Assembly (NCBI GenBank): GCA_029551925.1 | Contig: JAKPEO010000110.1 | Location: 11,121 to 75,120, forward strand | Source: a bacterium | GTDB taxonomy: Bacteria > JAGOBX01 | Length of the DNA stretch: 64,000 nt | Direction of reading: 5' to 3' | In this document: piece after piece, positions 45,614 through 56,508 of the stretch | How positions within the stretch are numbered: the stretch's first letter is position 1 | Layout of the letters: each line of letters begins with the position of its first letter | Notes under the pieces: generated by a model | What the model saw: only the letters and a program-made list of their open reading frames with translations | Databases searched by the model: none | What the model was told of the DNA's origin: nothing | Position numbers and translations under genes: made by a program

Positions 45614-46822
45614 TTAATTTACCAATGATACCAAACTAAACATCGGCATAAATAAAGCCATAACAATAATTCCAACAGCGCCGCCCATAAAAACAAGCAT
45701 AATCGGTTCAATCATAGAAGACAGAGCCGCAACTGTTTCATCTACTATAACATCATATTGATTAGCTATTTTGATAAGCATTGTATCAACTGCGCCGGTT
45801 TCTTCGCCGACTGCAATCATATGCGTGACCATCGGCGGCACTACATGGGCTTCGTGCAGCGGCTTTGACATTGATTCGCCTTCTTTTATTGCTACTACGA
45901 CTTTATCAAATGCGCGAGCAATATGTTCATTTCCTACTGTCTCGCGCACTATTGACAATGCCTGAATAATAGGCACGCCTGATTGTATCAATGTGCCTAA
46001 TGTTCGCGTAAATCTTGCGACTGCGCTATTCAACATCAATTTTCCAAACACCGGAAATTTTAATTTTATTTGGTCTGTTTTATACAAGCCCTCCGGAGTT
46101 TTTCTGTATTGTTTTATTCCAAAACCAGCGCCAAAGATTCCCATCAGCACTAAATACCAAAAATTTTTCAAAATATCACTGGTCGCTATTACTATTTTTG
46201 TAGGCAGCGGCAACTCAACTTTCATCGATATAAACATTTCAACAAAAGTAGGTAAAACTCCAACTAATAAAAATGTAACAACACTAATTGCAACTAATGC
46301 CATAATAGCAGGATAAGTCAAAGCGCCCTTTATTTTCATTTTCAATTCCAGATCCTTTTCTTTAAACAGCGCTAATCTATCCATAACAGTTTCAAGCACC
46401 CCGCCTACTTCGCCTGCTTTTATCATATTTATATATAATTTATCAAATAATTTCGGATGCGCCGCTAATGCTTCTGAAAAAGATTTTCCTGATGTAATAT
46501 CAGCGCCTATTTGCGTTAATACTTTTTTAAATGCAAGATTTTCGTTTTGTTCAGCAAGTAAATTAATTCCGCGCAGCAGCGGCATACCTGAATCCAAGAG
46601 AGTTGCCATCTGTCTGGTAAATGTCGCTATTTCCTGCTCTTTTATTTTTGACCCGCCAAATAATCCACCTGCTCCGCTTTTTTCTTTTGTCAATTTTATA
46701 TCTACTGGCCGCAAGCCCATTTCTCTAAGTTTTCGAGATGCCGCTTGTTCGTTCGCCGCTTCAATTTGATTTTTGATTTCTTTGTTTGTCTTATCAAAAG
46801 CGGTATATGCGTATAATGGCAT
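45614..46822 (-). CDS. pilC: Type IV pilus assembly platform protein PilC (T2SS F family)
   Basis: The 402-aa inner-membrane protein has two GspF domains with EIATFTRQMATLLDSGMPLLRG and ARFTRTLGTLIQSGVPIIQAL, and three membrane helices (about 170-190, 220-240, 370-395). GEVGGVLETVMDRLA and GEETGAVDTMLIKIA are the repeated family motifs. It forms the rotary platform on which the PilB and PilT ATPases act. AGGAG precedes the ATG. It closes the pilB-pilT-pilC run; no pilin gene is present in this window. Confidence 0.95.
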   Translation of the reverse strand: MPLYAYTAFDKTNKEIKNQIEAANEQAASRKLREMGLRPVDIKLTKEKSGAGGLFGGSKIKEQEIATFTRQMATLLDSGMPLLRGINLLAEQNENLAFKKVLTQIGADITSGKSFSEALAAHPKLFDKLYINMIKAGEVGGVLETVMDRLALFKEKDLELKMKIKGALTYPAIMALVAISVVTFLLVGVLPTFVEMFISMKVELPLPTKIVIATSDILKNFWYLVLMGIFGAGFGIKQYRKTPEGLYKTDQIKLKFPVFGKLMLNSAVARFTRTLGTLIQSGVPIIQALSIVRETVGNEHIARAFDKVVVAIKEGESMSKPLHEAHVVPPMVTHMIAVGEETGAVDTMLIKIANQYDVIVDETVAALSSMIEPIMLVFMGGAVGIIVMALFMPMFSLVSLVN

Positions 46823-46843
46823 AAATTATTCTCCTAAATTTTT

Positions 46844-47893
46844 CTACATATTTTTCTTCATTTCTTCTAAATCTTGCGCAAAACTCAATGCTAATTCTCC
46901 GCTAATAATTCTGCGCTGATACAAATATAATAAATGCTGGTCCATAGTTTGCATTCCCAACTGCTGTCCTGTTTGAATAGCTGATAGAATATTATAAGTT
47001 TTTTTATCTCTAATAAGATTTGCAATACCGGGCGTATTAATCATAATTTCAAAAGCCGCTATTCTACCGCCGCGCAGTTTTGGCAATAAACATTGCGAAA
47101 TAACCGCAACAAGCGAAGACGCTAATTGCGTCCGTATCTGCTCTTGCGCATTTGTTGGAAACGCATCAATTATACGGTCAACAGTTTTTGGGGCGCTATT
47201 TGTATGCAATGTCCCAAAAACTAAATGCCCGGTTTCCGCCGCTGTAATAGCAGTAGAGATAGTCTCTAAATCGCGCATTTCACCAACTAAAATTACATCT
47301 GGGTCTTGTCTTAATGCGCCGCGTATCGCATCTGCAAATGAAACAACATCTACTCCTACTTCGCGCTGATTGATAATTGAATTTATATGCGGAAAATAAT
47401 ATTCTATTGGATCTTCGATAGTTATTATATGAGCGCTTCTTTCGCGATTTATATAATCTATCATTGCAGCAAGCGTCGTGGTTTTACCGCTGCCTGTCGG
47501 ACCTGTAACCAAAATTATACCGCGCGGTCTATGTAATAATTCTTTAAATTTATTAGGCAGTCCCAATTCTTCAAATGTAAAAATTCGCGACGGTATTCTT
47601 CTTAACACCATTGCATATTTCCCTTTTGTGCGCAATACACTCACGCGAAAACGACAAATATCTTTAAAAGCATAACCAAAATCTGTGCCGCCGCGTTCTT
47701 CTACTATCGGCAAATGCGAATCAGGCATTATACTTTTTACTAATATTTCCGTGTCATCGCCAGTCAAAACATCTGCGCCTTCAACATCGCGCACCTCGCC
47801 ATCTATTCTAAAAATAGGCGGTCTGCCCGGCGTGATATGTATATCTGATACTCCCATTTCATTTGCTAAATACATCAAATCGTGCATATACAT
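46844..47893 (-). CDS. pilT: Type IV pilus retraction ATPase PilT
   Basis: The 349-aa hexameric ATPase depolymerises pili for twitching motility. It starts with [20 protein letters not shown], then [15 protein letters not shown] (Walker A, ~130-144), the Asp box EDPIEYYF, Walker [13 protein letters not shown] and the His box [17 protein letters not shown]. The PilT AIRNLIRE-like motif appears as [12 protein letters not shown], where the C-terminal retraction segment lies. GGAGG precedes the ATG. It sits between pilB and pilC. Confidence 0.95.
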   Translation of the reverse strand: MYMHDLMYLANEMGVSDIHITPGRPPIFRIDGEVRDVEGADVLTGDDTEILVKSIMPDSHLPIVEERGGTDFGYAFKDICRFRVSVLRTKGKYAMVLRRIPSRIFTFEELGLPNKFKELLHRPRGIILVTGPTGSGKTTTLAAMIDYINRERSAHIITIEDPIEYYFPHINSIINQREVGVDVVSFADAIRGALRQDPDVILVGEMRDLETISTAITAAETGHLVFGTLHTNSAPKTVDRIIDAFPTNAQEQIRTQLASSLVAVISQCLLPKLRGGRIAAFEIMINTPGIANLIRDKKTYNILSAIQTGQQLGMQTMDQHLLYLYQRRIISGELALSFAQDLEEMKKNM

Positions 47894-47937
47894 AGATTTC
47901 AGTCCTCCAAAAAATAAAAGCGAAATTTAATGTTTTT

Positions 47938-49644
47938 TTATTCTTTTTCCGCAGCAGTATTACGCGCAACTTCAATTGGAGTAGTTACTCCCGCTTTAAC
48001 TTTTTCAAAACCGTCTTGACGTAAACTGCGCATTCCGGCTTTAAGCGCCGCTTTTCTTAATACCATTGCCGGCACATTTTCTAACACTAAATCTTTTAAT
48101 TCTTGATTAAGCACCATTAATTCAAATACGCCGGTTCTGCCGCGATATCCTGTAAAATTACAATGTTCGCAGCCCTCGCCTTTATAAAATGTAGTAGTCT
48201 CTATATCTTTTTCTGGAAATTGTATTTCTTTTAAAAGTTGTCTCGGCACTTTATCATCTACAACTTTACATTTTGGACAAATTGTGCGGACTAATCTTTG
48301 CGCCATTATCGCCTGTATAGACGAAGAAACTAAATACGGATTTATGCCCATATCAATCAAACGAGTAATAGAACTCGGTGCGTCATTAGTATGCAAAGTG
48401 CTGAACACCAAATGTCCGGTAAGCGCTGCGCGTATAGCTATTTCAGCGGTCTCGAAATCGCGTATCTCACCGACCATTATAACATCAGGCGATTGACGAA
48501 GCATTGCTCTTAATCCTGCGGCAAAATCAAAACCTATTTCGTGCATAACTTGCACTTGATTTATGCCTTCTAACATATATTCAACTGGGTTCTCTATTGT
48601 CATTAATTTTCTGTCCGGCTTATTTATATCATTTAACGCAGAATATAATGTGGTGGTTTTGCCGCTGCCTGTCGGACCTGTAACTAATAAAATACCGTTC
48701 GGTTTGCGAATAATTTCATCAAATTGTTTTTTATTATCGCCAATAAATCCGACTTGCTCGAGACCAAGCATAACCGATGATTTATCTAATAAACGCAAAA
48801 CAATACTTTCTCCGTGTATGCAAGGCAATGAATTAACGCGAAAATCTATTTGTTTGCCCGCTATAGTCAATTGTATTCTTCCATCCTGCGGAATTCTGCG
48901 TTCGGCAATATTCATACCAGACATAATTTTCAATCTTGAAATTATCGCGCCTTGCAATTTCTTTGGCGGGCTCGGCTCTTGCCTACATTCGCCATCTATT
49001 CTATATCTTACTCTAAATTCTTTTTCAAATGGCTCAAAATGTATATCGCTCGCTCTATCTTTTAACGCTTTTTGAAGAACGCTATTAACATATTTTATTA
49101 TTGGCGCGTCCATCGCGTCTTTTTCTGCTTTTGTCGGGTCTAACTCTTCTTCTTTTACAACTTCTAATTCTTCTACATCTGCGAACATTTCTTCAAGAGT
49201 TTCTTCGCTTGCGCCATAAAATTGATTGATTAAATTACGTAGTTCGTCTTCATCAGCAAGCAGCGCTTCGACCGGCATACCGATAATAGCTGTAATATCA
49301 TCAAGCGCTTTGAGATTCGTCGGGTCAATCATCGCTATTTTTAAGATGCCTGATTCTTCGCTAATCGGAAAAATTTCATACTGCTGCGCAGTAACAGAGT
49401 CAACTTTTTTCAATAAATTGCTATCCGACTCAAACCCTTCGAGTTTGATAAATTCAAAGCCAAGATATTCAGCGATAGACATATTTATATCGTCAGAAGT
49501 CAATCGCCCGCTGTCTAAAATAATCTCTAATAAACTCTTGTTCTTCATCTGGCGATCGATGGTAAATTTTTGAATCTCGTCTTCTGTCAATCTACCGGTA
49601 GCTATCAATACATCGCTTAAATCTTTATCTTCTTTTATTAACAT
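47938..49644 (-). CDS. pilB: PilB/GspE-family extension ATPase, copy 1
   Basis: The 568-aa protein has an N-terminal MshEN domain (~5-150: LSDVLIATGRLTEDEIQKF, FPISEESGILKIAMIDPTN), a linker, then the ATPase domain with [48 protein letters not shown] and STLHTNDA, and the zinc cysteine pairs CPKC and CEHC with GYRGRTGVFEL. MshEN may bind cyclic di-GMP. It polymerises pilin or drives type II secretion. It is adjacent to a paralogous copy (49677-51446). Confidence 0.93.
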   Translation of the reverse strand: MLIKEDKDLSDVLIATGRLTEDEIQKFTIDRQMKNKSLLEIILDSGRLTSDDINMSIAEYLGFEFIKLEGFESDSNLLKKVDSVTAQQYEIFPISEESGILKIAMIDPTNLKALDDITAIIGMPVEALLADEDELRNLINQFYGASEETLEEMFADVEELEVVKEEELDPTKAEKDAMDAPIIKYVNSVLQKALKDRASDIHFEPFEKEFRVRYRIDGECRQEPSPPKKLQGAIISRLKIMSGMNIAERRIPQDGRIQLTIAGKQIDFRVNSLPCIHGESIVLRLLDKSSVMLGLEQVGFIGDNKKQFDEIIRKPNGILLVTGPTGSGKTTTLYSALNDINKPDRKLMTIENPVEYMLEGINQVQVMHEIGFDFAAGLRAMLRQSPDVIMVGEIRDFETAEIAIRAALTGHLVFSTLHTNDAPSSITRLIDMGINPYLVSSSIQAIMAQRLVRTICPKCKVVDDKVPRQLLKEIQFPEKDIETTTFYKGEGCEHCNFTGYRGRTGVFELMVLNQELKDLVLENVPAMVLRKAALKAGMRSLRQDGFEKVKAGVTTPIEVARNTAAEKE

Positions 49645-49676
49645 AGTTTTTTTATTTTAAAATTATAAAATTAATT

Positions 49677-51446
49677 TTATATATTTTCTACTAATAAAGA
49701 AACGCCTGCTTCTATCGGCGCTACTCGCACAACCTCTTCAAGCGTGGTCTTGCCTTCTAATGCTTTTAACCAACCGTCTTCACGCATAGGTATCATTCCT
49801 AATTCCAATGCCTTTGCGTGTAGAATATTTGCCGGCGCTTTTTTTACTATTAGTTCCATCAAAGCTTCGCGCATTTCAAACACTTCAAATATCCCTGTGC
49901 GGCCATAATAGCCGGTGCGCGTACAGTGCTCGCAGCCCTCGCCTTTATAAAATTTTTGATTTGCATATTCTTCTGGACGCTTACCTAATTTTAAAAATAA
50001 TTCAGGCGCCGGCTTATATTCTGTTTTACAATTAGAACAAATTGTCCGCACTAATCGCTGCCCGATTATTGTTTGAATAGTCGAAGTAATCAAAAACGGT
50101 TCGCAGCCCATATCTATCAAACGAGTGATTGTGCCTGCCGCTTCGTTTGTATGCGTTGTGCTTAATACTAAATGTCCTGTAAGCGCAGCTTCAATAGCAA
50201 TACCGGCAGTTTCAGGATCGCGCATTTCGCCAATTAATATTATATCCGGGTCTTGACGCAATATCGCGCGCAGCGCATTGGCAAAAGTCATTCCGATTTT
50301 TTCATTTACTTGACACTGCATCATTCCATAAATTTCATATTCTACTGGATCTTCAACTGTTATAACTTTACTTTGCAAATCGTTTATTTCAAGCATACCG
50401 GCATACAAAGTTGTAGTCTTACCGCAACCAGTAGGACCTGTAACCATTATTATACCATTAGGTTGATTTAACGCTTTGCGATATTCTTTTTCAATATGCG
50501 GCGATAACCCTAAATCATTCATACTCAATAAAACCGCTGATTTATCCAATACGCGCAGCACTACCGCTTCGCCATTAACAGTCGGCAAACACGCTACGCG
50601 CAAGTCAATACTCTTATTTCCAATTTTTTTTAATCTTATACTGCCGTCTTGCGGCAAGCGGTTGTCGGCTATATTCAGTTCCGCCATTACCTTTATGCGC
50701 GAAACTATACCGTCTTTTAAATTTCTCGGAGGTGGTGGAACATTAATCAAAACGCCGTCTATACGCTCGCGCACTCTAAAACTTCGTTCAAATGGCTCTA
50801 AATGGATATCGCTTGCTCTGTCTTGAAGCGCTTTTCTTATTAATGCGCTCACCCATTTTATCGCGGGCGCATCGCTAATTCCGTCTTGCGCAGAAGCATC
50901 TTGCGAACTCAATCCGCCTTCCACTACTGATACATCATCATCTGTTAAATCAGCTAATGCATCGCTGAAATCATCAGTTGCGGTTGCGGCATAATAAGTA
51001 TCTAAATTAGCAAGTATTTCATTTTTTGGAGCAATTACTGCTTCTACATAAAAGCCAAGCATCAAACTAATATCATCAAGCGCCGCTAAATTATTTGGGT
51101 CTGCTATTGCTATCACCATCTTTTCTTCGTCTTGCTGTATTGCAATTAAATTATGACGTCGCGCTAATTTTTCAGGAATCTTTTTTACTACTTCTTCGTT
51201 TAATTCGTAATCTTCAAGTTTGACATAGGGAATGCCGAAAATTTGAGAATACGCGGCGGCAATATGCTCCCAAGTTATATAATTTAGATTTATCAGAGTT
51301 TCTTCTAATGTTAACTCTTCTTTTTTTTCGTCGTTCGCAGAGGATTTTTGATATTCAATATGCTTTTGCGCTTCAGTAATATGTTCTTCTGTTATTATTT
51401 GATATTCTAATAAAATATTTATAATCTCGCTGTATTGATTATTCAT
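49677..51446 (-). CDS. PilB/GspE-family extension ATPase, copy 2
   Basis: The 589-aa protein has the same plan: MshEN-like N-terminus (~10-155: IINILLEYQIITEEHI, YELNEEVVKKIPEKLARRHNLI), GPTGCGKTTTLYAGM (Walker A), VEDPVEYEIYGMMQ, IGEMRDPETAGIAIEAALT, STTHTNEA and zinc pairs CSNC and CEHC. All catalytic parts are intact, so two active extension-type ATPases may serve different pili, secretion systems or states. It lies 32 nt upstream of copy 1 on the same transcript. Either copy could be the true PilB. Confidence 0.9.
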   Translation of the reverse strand: MNNQYSEIINILLEYQIITEEHITEAQKHIEYQKSSANDEKKEELTLEETLINLNYITWEHIAAAYSQIFGIPYVKLEDYELNEEVVKKIPEKLARRHNLIAIQQDEEKMVIAIADPNNLAALDDISLMLGFYVEAVIAPKNEILANLDTYYAATATDDFSDALADLTDDDVSVVEGGLSSQDASAQDGISDAPAIKWVSALIRKALQDRASDIHLEPFERSFRVRERIDGVLINVPPPPRNLKDGIVSRIKVMAELNIADNRLPQDGSIRLKKIGNKSIDLRVACLPTVNGEAVVLRVLDKSAVLLSMNDLGLSPHIEKEYRKALNQPNGIIMVTGPTGCGKTTTLYAGMLEINDLQSKVITVEDPVEYEIYGMMQCQVNEKIGMTFANALRAILRQDPDIILIGEMRDPETAGIAIEAALTGHLVLSTTHTNEAAGTITRLIDMGCEPFLITSTIQTIIGQRLVRTICSNCKTEYKPAPELFLKLGKRPEEYANQKFYKGEGCEHCTRTGYYGRTGIFEVFEMREALMELIVKKAPANILHAKALELGMIPMREDGWLKALEGKTTLEEVVRVAPIEAGVSLLVENI

Positions 51447-51458
51447 AACTTATATAAA

Positions 51459-54185
51459 TTATTTATTTTTATTTTCAAGATTATGGATAAATACCGAATA
51501 TTTCATATCTACTTTTCCTATGTGACTAATCAACCAATCCTTTAAAAATGTCAAAACTCCGACGCTTAAAGACGATGAGCCAGACTGAAAATCTTCTTTT
51601 ATCTTAACAACTTTAGCAACTAAATTCTTGTGGATTTCTTTGTGCTGCGCTATTTCCGGATAGTTATATCGTTCTAACATTTTTATTTCGTCGTCAAAAT
51701 GAAATTTTGTATAATTAATAAGTTCTTCCAATATGCCCGACAGCACTGCATCGCCTTTTCCTTCTATCATCGCCTTATAAAGTTTATTTATTAAATTCAC
51801 TAATTGCAAATGCTGACTATCTATCTTTTCAATATGCACCATATATTTTTCGCTCCATCTGAACAGCACATCTTTTTCGATTTTTTTGATTTCTTTGTTA
51901 ATAGTAAATTCGCTTAATAACTGATTTAATTCATCTGCTATTGATACTAATCCGACAATAGAAGCTGCTAATTGCTCTGTTCTCTTAGCATTTGTCTGCG
52001 AAGAATGATTGATATTCTCCATCGCATGTTCTATTTGACTTACTCCGATTTTCTGTTCTTCCATTGATTTTTGAATTTCTATTGTTATTGCTTTTATTCC
52101 GTTCATTGATTCTGCTATTTCATTCAAGCCCTCTGTTTGTTCGCTTATCACTTCTGTTAATTCTCTAACAAAATTTTGGAGTTTTTCAACTTGCTGAACT
52201 ATCAATTTTCCGCCTTCATTAGATTCGTTCATTGCGCCTGTTATCTGCGATATAAAATGATTCATTTCATTCACTTTGTTTATTATATTGGTCAGTGACG
52301 CGCCTGTTTCATTCACTACTTTTTTACCTTCATCTGACAATTTCAAACTACTTTTAGTATCGTCAATCGCGGCATTAGTTTTTTGACGAACTACATTAAT
52401 TATTCCAGCTATTTCTTTGGTAGATTGTGATGAACGCTCAGCTAATTTTCGCACTTCATCCGCTACAACGGCAAAACCCTTACCAGCTTCGCCGGCGCGA
52501 GCCGCTTCTATCGCTGCATTCAATGCTAATAAATTGGTCTGTTCTGATATTTCATCAATAACTTCCAATATCTTAACAATATCTTCCGCGCTTTTTCCTA
52601 ATTCGTCCATTACACGAACTAATTTTTCCAAACTCATATAAATATTATTCATACTTTTTTCAACATTTTGAATACTGCTTTTTCCTGACGCTGCGGCTTT
52701 ACCGCTTTCTTCCGCTACTTTATTAAGAGTATTAACATTATCTGTTATTGTCGCAATATTAGTTATCATTTCTTCAATTGCTGCTGATGTCTGATTTATA
52801 GATTCATTTACATTTTTAATATCGGAATTAATAGTATTTATCGCTCTTGACATCTTTAAGGACGCTTCCGCTGTTTTTTCTACCGCTTTTGATTGACGCT
52901 CAATATTGTCTGATATTGATTTTATAGTAGAACCGAATTCTACTACCGCTGATGTAGTGACATTCACGCTTTTAGCATTACCTTTTGAAGCATCTGCTAT
53001 TTCTTGGACGCCATTACTAAATTCCATTGTGTTTTCTTTTATGAAATTAGCATCGCCTCTAAATACTGATACCATATCTTCTAATTTGTTTATAAATTTA
53101 TTATAATATACGCCGAACTCATCAATTTCATCTTTATCTTTTTCATTTTTTATTTCGTATCTTAATCTTAAATCGCCTTCTGCGCCTTTGCTAAACAAAT
53201 TTAAAAAACTCTCTAAATTTCTAAAAATTAATTTGTTGTTTAATGTTAGAACTATTACTAAAAATACGACAAATACAATTAATAATACTAATAAATATGT
53301 AATAATAATATTTCTTTGTTCTTTTAAATTTGATATAAAATTTTCTATTTTTTCGCCTACAACAAATATTCCTACTTCCTGATTTGACGCTCCGTTTATA
53401 ATAGGCATTGCAAAAAATAGATATTTATCATCTAATATATAATTTTGTAATGCTTCATTTAAATTATATTCGCTTTTTGTGATATGGTCCAAAAATTCTT
53501 GGTCAATATCGCTTTGACTTAATGTATAATTTCCTAATTTCGGCTGACCTTTTAATGATTCACCGCTTATCGACAAATATTCGTCTTTTATAAAATATAG
53601 AAAATCAAATTTTTGATTTTTTAATAATAATTTTATTGAATTTAATCCGCCTTCAAAATTAATTATTCCAATAAATTCTTGGTTTTCATCGATTATCGGA
53701 AATAATCCTTTTAATCGCAAGCCCTTTTCTGACGGTTCTAATACGCATATAGATTTCTTTGTATCTCTTGCCATTTTTGCCGCCGCAGAATAATCATTAG
53801 ATTCACCAAATTTATCCGTAGCCCATGATTTATAAAATGTTTTTAAATCTTTATCTATAATCTGAATTTGAACATTTTTAAAATTCGTGTTGTTTTTAAA
53901 TAAATCTCCGTATTTAGTTATTACTTTATGTAAATCTTCACGGTTTTGCTCTTTTATACTCTTTATTATTAATTGTTCATTTGCTAATAATAACGCGTTT
54001 GTTATCCACACTTCTTTTTTGCTTTCTATTGCTGCTTCTAAATCTTGCTTTAATTGCGTTATTTCAACCTCAATAGATTGTGTTTTTAAAAGCCGATATT
54101 TTACTACACTGTATAGCAAAAATCCGATAATTGAAATAATAAAAATAATACTTAATGACCCAAATAATTTTGTCTTTATTTTCAT
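51459..54185 (-). CDS. Methyl-accepting chemotaxis protein with C-terminal hemerythrin domain
   Basis: The 908-aa receptor has a membrane helix (~9-29), a periplasmic dCache-like sensor region (~30-290), a second helix (~293-318), a HAMP region and a signalling domain with the hairpin tip LVCSD-equivalent [21 protein letters not shown] (given by its ends) and [20 protein letters not shown]. Residues ~775-905 form a hemerythrin domain: [35 protein letters not shown] and HIGKVDMKY, i.e. the H...H...E...H...H...H-x3-D diiron set. It could sense O2 or NO, or redox state, in the cytoplasm. AAGGTGA precedes the ATG. No che genes are in the window. Confidence 0.92.
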   Translation of the reverse strand: MKIKTKLFGSLSIIFIISIIGFLLYSVVKYRLLKTQSIEVEITQLKQDLEAAIESKKEVWITNALLLANEQLIIKSIKEQNREDLHKVITKYGDLFKNNTNFKNVQIQIIDKDLKTFYKSWATDKFGESNDYSAAAKMARDTKKSICVLEPSEKGLRLKGLFPIIDENQEFIGIINFEGGLNSIKLLLKNQKFDFLYFIKDEYLSISGESLKGQPKLGNYTLSQSDIDQEFLDHITKSEYNLNEALQNYILDDKYLFFAMPIINGASNQEVGIFVVGEKIENFISNLKEQRNIIITYLLVLLIVFVVFLVIVLTLNNKLIFRNLESFLNLFSKGAEGDLRLRYEIKNEKDKDEIDEFGVYYNKFINKLEDMVSVFRGDANFIKENTMEFSNGVQEIADASKGNAKSVNVTTSAVVEFGSTIKSISDNIERQSKAVEKTAEASLKMSRAINTINSDIKNVNESINQTSAAIEEMITNIATITDNVNTLNKVAEESGKAAASGKSSIQNVEKSMNNIYMSLEKLVRVMDELGKSAEDIVKILEVIDEISEQTNLLALNAAIEAARAGEAGKGFAVVADEVRKLAERSSQSTKEIAGIINVVRQKTNAAIDDTKSSLKLSDEGKKVVNETGASLTNIINKVNEMNHFISQITGAMNESNEGGKLIVQQVEKLQNFVRELTEVISEQTEGLNEIAESMNGIKAITIEIQKSMEEQKIGVSQIEHAMENINHSSQTNAKRTEQLAASIVGLVSIADELNQLLSEFTINKEIKKIEKDVLFRWSEKYMVHIEKIDSQHLQLVNLINKLYKAMIEGKGDAVLSGILEELINYTKFHFDDEIKMLERYNYPEIAQHKEIHKNLVAKVVKIKEDFQSGSSSLSVGVLTFLKDWLISHIGKVDMKYSVFIHNLENKNK

Positions 54186-54322
54186 AAAATCACCTTTTGG
54201 ATTTTTTTATTAAAATTAAATTTTAAGATATAATATTTTATAAGAAAAGTCAATTATTTTTTTGAGGAAGCGGAATTTTATAAATATTATTTGTTATCTA
54301 AATTAAGACACGGTAAATTTCC

Positions 54323-56077
54323 TTAAAAAATTATTTTTATATTGCCATCATTCAAAACTTTCAAAATTTCAGGGCTTAAATATTTGGCAATTTTAATAAC
54401 TTCATCATAACCATAACCAGTAGTATTATTACAAAGCAAAGCGCAATAAGCATATTTGTCTTTTAAAGAACTTAATTGTTCATTTTTCAAAAATAAATCA
54501 TATTCAAAAAAACCATTATCATAAAAATATAAATTGTTTATATTTTTATTTTTGCGTAATTCTTCTTCTACTATTTTCTGACCAATAATATCAATTTGTA
54601 TTTTTTCATTATATTTTTTCAATGCTGCAATAAAAATATCTATTTGCCACATTCTGCTGCTGCGCATTATCAAAATCTTTTCAATTTGCAGTTTTAATGC
54701 TTGCAGTGATTTTAAGTATTTATCTATTAAATTAGCGCTTCGATATTTTATCAAGCCATTATCATATTTTTTCAATATTAAATTAAATGCTTGTTTTACT
54801 TCTTCTGCGCTGTAATCAGGTCTATTAACAACAACATTATTACCGCCGTCATAATCGACAAAATTTTCAGAAACTAAATAACCATTTTTTTTAGCCCAAT
54901 AATAAAATGGCGTGCCCGGTTGCGGAGTATTTATTGAAAATTGCGCGTCGGTAATTAATCCGCGCTCCGTAAAATTTTCAACTAATTCTGCGGTCTTCAT
55001 ATCTTCTTCAAATGTTGAACCTAATGCACCTATTGTGAATGTCCCATAAATTTTCATACCTATTTTTTTAGCTGTTTCTAATACCATCTCCAATTTTTTT
55101 AAATCAAACTTTTTAAGCATACCTATTCCATCTGCTGTTTTTTCGCTCGCTGTTTCTATGCCTATTCGCAATTTATAATAACCCGCTTGCTGCATTTTAC
55201 GCATTAATTCTTCGTCTAAATTATAATAGCAGCACATAGCATTATATTTCAAAGTATGAAGATTATTTTTTATTAGCGCCTCGCATAATTCCATTATAAA
55301 TTTTTTGCTGCCATTATGAATTTCTTCATCAAAAAAAATACCTTCCATCTTCGGATATTTATTTTTTAAATATTTTATTTCTTCGATTATTGAGTTTATC
55401 TCACGCGGCCGCCAATTTTGTTTTTTATAATAAAGATTACCGCATACGCAAAAACTGCATTTCAACGGGCAGCCACGGCTCGCATACGCTTGAATTTCTA
55501 TATATTCACAATTCGGTTCGCCAGGTATCGCATAATCAAATCTACTAACATCTTCATCTTCTGGAAACGGCAATGAATTCACATCAAGCAAATCGCGAAA
55601 ACTATTAGGATATACGCCATTAATATTTTCTTTGCCTTTTATAATATCAAGCACTGAATATTCGTATTCGCCGATACACACAAAATCAGCCCACTTCATT
55701 ACATCAGTAGGAAAAGCAGTTGCAATCGGCCCGCAAACAATTAATCTTGTATTAAATTTTTCTTTGACTTTTAACATTAATTCTTTATCTGTTTCAATTG
55801 TGCGGGCAGAGGGTTCCATTACTAAATAATCCGGCTGAAATTCAGATAATACATCAAAATATTGAGAAATATTATATTTTTTCAAACAGCCGTCAAAAAA
55901 TTTTATTTTTTCAGTTGTTTCGCGTTTTAATAATGCGCTGCAATACGCCAATTCCCACGGATAATAAGTAAACGCATTCTTATTATTCTTCTGTCCCCAC
56001 GACCATCTACTCGGCGAATGAATTATATAATAACCGTTTTTGTCAATACCAACAGAATTACAAATTGCTATCTTCAT
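54323..56077 (-). CDS. Cobalamin-binding-type radical SAM protein with extra C-terminal domain
   Basis: The 584-aa protein has a B12-binding-like N-terminus (~1-145: SVGIDKNGYYIIHSP, PDYLVMEPSART, CGPIATAFPTDV), the cluster motif SRGCPLKCSFCVCGNLYY (~201-218, C-x3-C-x2-C), and a radical SAM barrel with GIFFDEEIHNG, RIGIETASEKTADGIG and SINTPQPGTPFY. The last ~130 residues add a Rossmann-like unit (ILIMRSSRMWQIDIFIAALK, LLCNNTTGYGYDEVIKIA) that resembles the N-lobe of GT9/heptosyltransferase-type enzymes, a guess. A paralogue sits at 57629-59445. ATGA overlap with the DUF2784-like gene. Substrate probably a lipid or glycan. Confidence 0.85.
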   Translation of the reverse strand: MKIAICNSVGIDKNGYYIIHSPSRWSWGQKNNKNAFTYYPWELAYCSALLKRETTEKIKFFDGCLKKYNISQYFDVLSEFQPDYLVMEPSARTIETDKELMLKVKEKFNTRLIVCGPIATAFPTDVMKWADFVCIGEYEYSVLDIIKGKENINGVYPNSFRDLLDVNSLPFPEDEDVSRFDYAIPGEPNCEYIEIQAYASRGCPLKCSFCVCGNLYYKKQNWRPREINSIIEEIKYLKNKYPKMEGIFFDEEIHNGSKKFIMELCEALIKNNLHTLKYNAMCCYYNLDEELMRKMQQAGYYKLRIGIETASEKTADGIGMLKKFDLKKLEMVLETAKKIGMKIYGTFTIGALGSTFEEDMKTAELVENFTERGLITDAQFSINTPQPGTPFYYWAKKNGYLVSENFVDYDGGNNVVVNRPDYSAEEVKQAFNLILKKYDNGLIKYRSANLIDKYLKSLQALKLQIEKILIMRSSRMWQIDIFIAALKKYNEKIQIDIIGQKIVEEELRKNKNINNLYFYDNGFFEYDLFLKNEQLSSLKDKYAYCALLCNNTTGYGYDEVIKIAKYLSPEILKVLNDGNIKIIF

Positions 56078-56508
56078 TTTAATTTACCATTATTCCCTAA
56101 TTTGATATTTGTATAAATAGAACAAACTAATGCAATTACTAATGACGCGCAAGTTATAATATCAATTATTTTTTCATTCCAACTAATACCAGTCAATCTG
56201 TCTGCTAAATATTTAATATATGATTTAGGCAAATTTTGATAGCCTAATTTTTCTAAAACTTTAAAATGCCAATCAGTCAATGGACAATAACCTAAACCAT
56301 ACCAAAATCCTAAAATTATCCAAGAGCCCAAAGTAAGTAAAATACAAATCAAATTATATTTTCTTAATCTTTTAAAAATCCAACCAAATAAATTAAAAAA
56401 TATCAAACTAATATGCAGCGCAGTAAAACCATAATCCAATAAATATAAATAAGCATTTAACATTATTTTTGTAAATAATATATAAAAAAATTTAAAACTA
56501 TAATTCAA
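56074..56508 (-). CDS. DUF2784-like small membrane protein
   Basis: The 144-aa protein has about four membrane helices and the phrase GLGYCPLTDWHFKVLEKLGY followed by LPKSYIKYLADRLTG, which matches the DUF2784 pattern (YCPLT...LR). The function of that family is unknown. It overlaps the radical SAM gene (ATGA) and its 5' end overlaps the decayed AAA-ATPase gene by ~11 nt, so it may have lost its own promoter and be transcribed through the pseudogene. Confidence 0.65.
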   Translation of the reverse strand: MNYSFKFFYILFTKIMLNAYLYLLDYGFTALHISLIFFNLFGWIFKRLRKYNLICILLTLGSWIILGFWYGLGYCPLTDWHFKVLEKLGYQNLPKSYIKYLADRLTGISWNEKIIDIITCASLVIALVCSIYTNIKLGNNGKLK

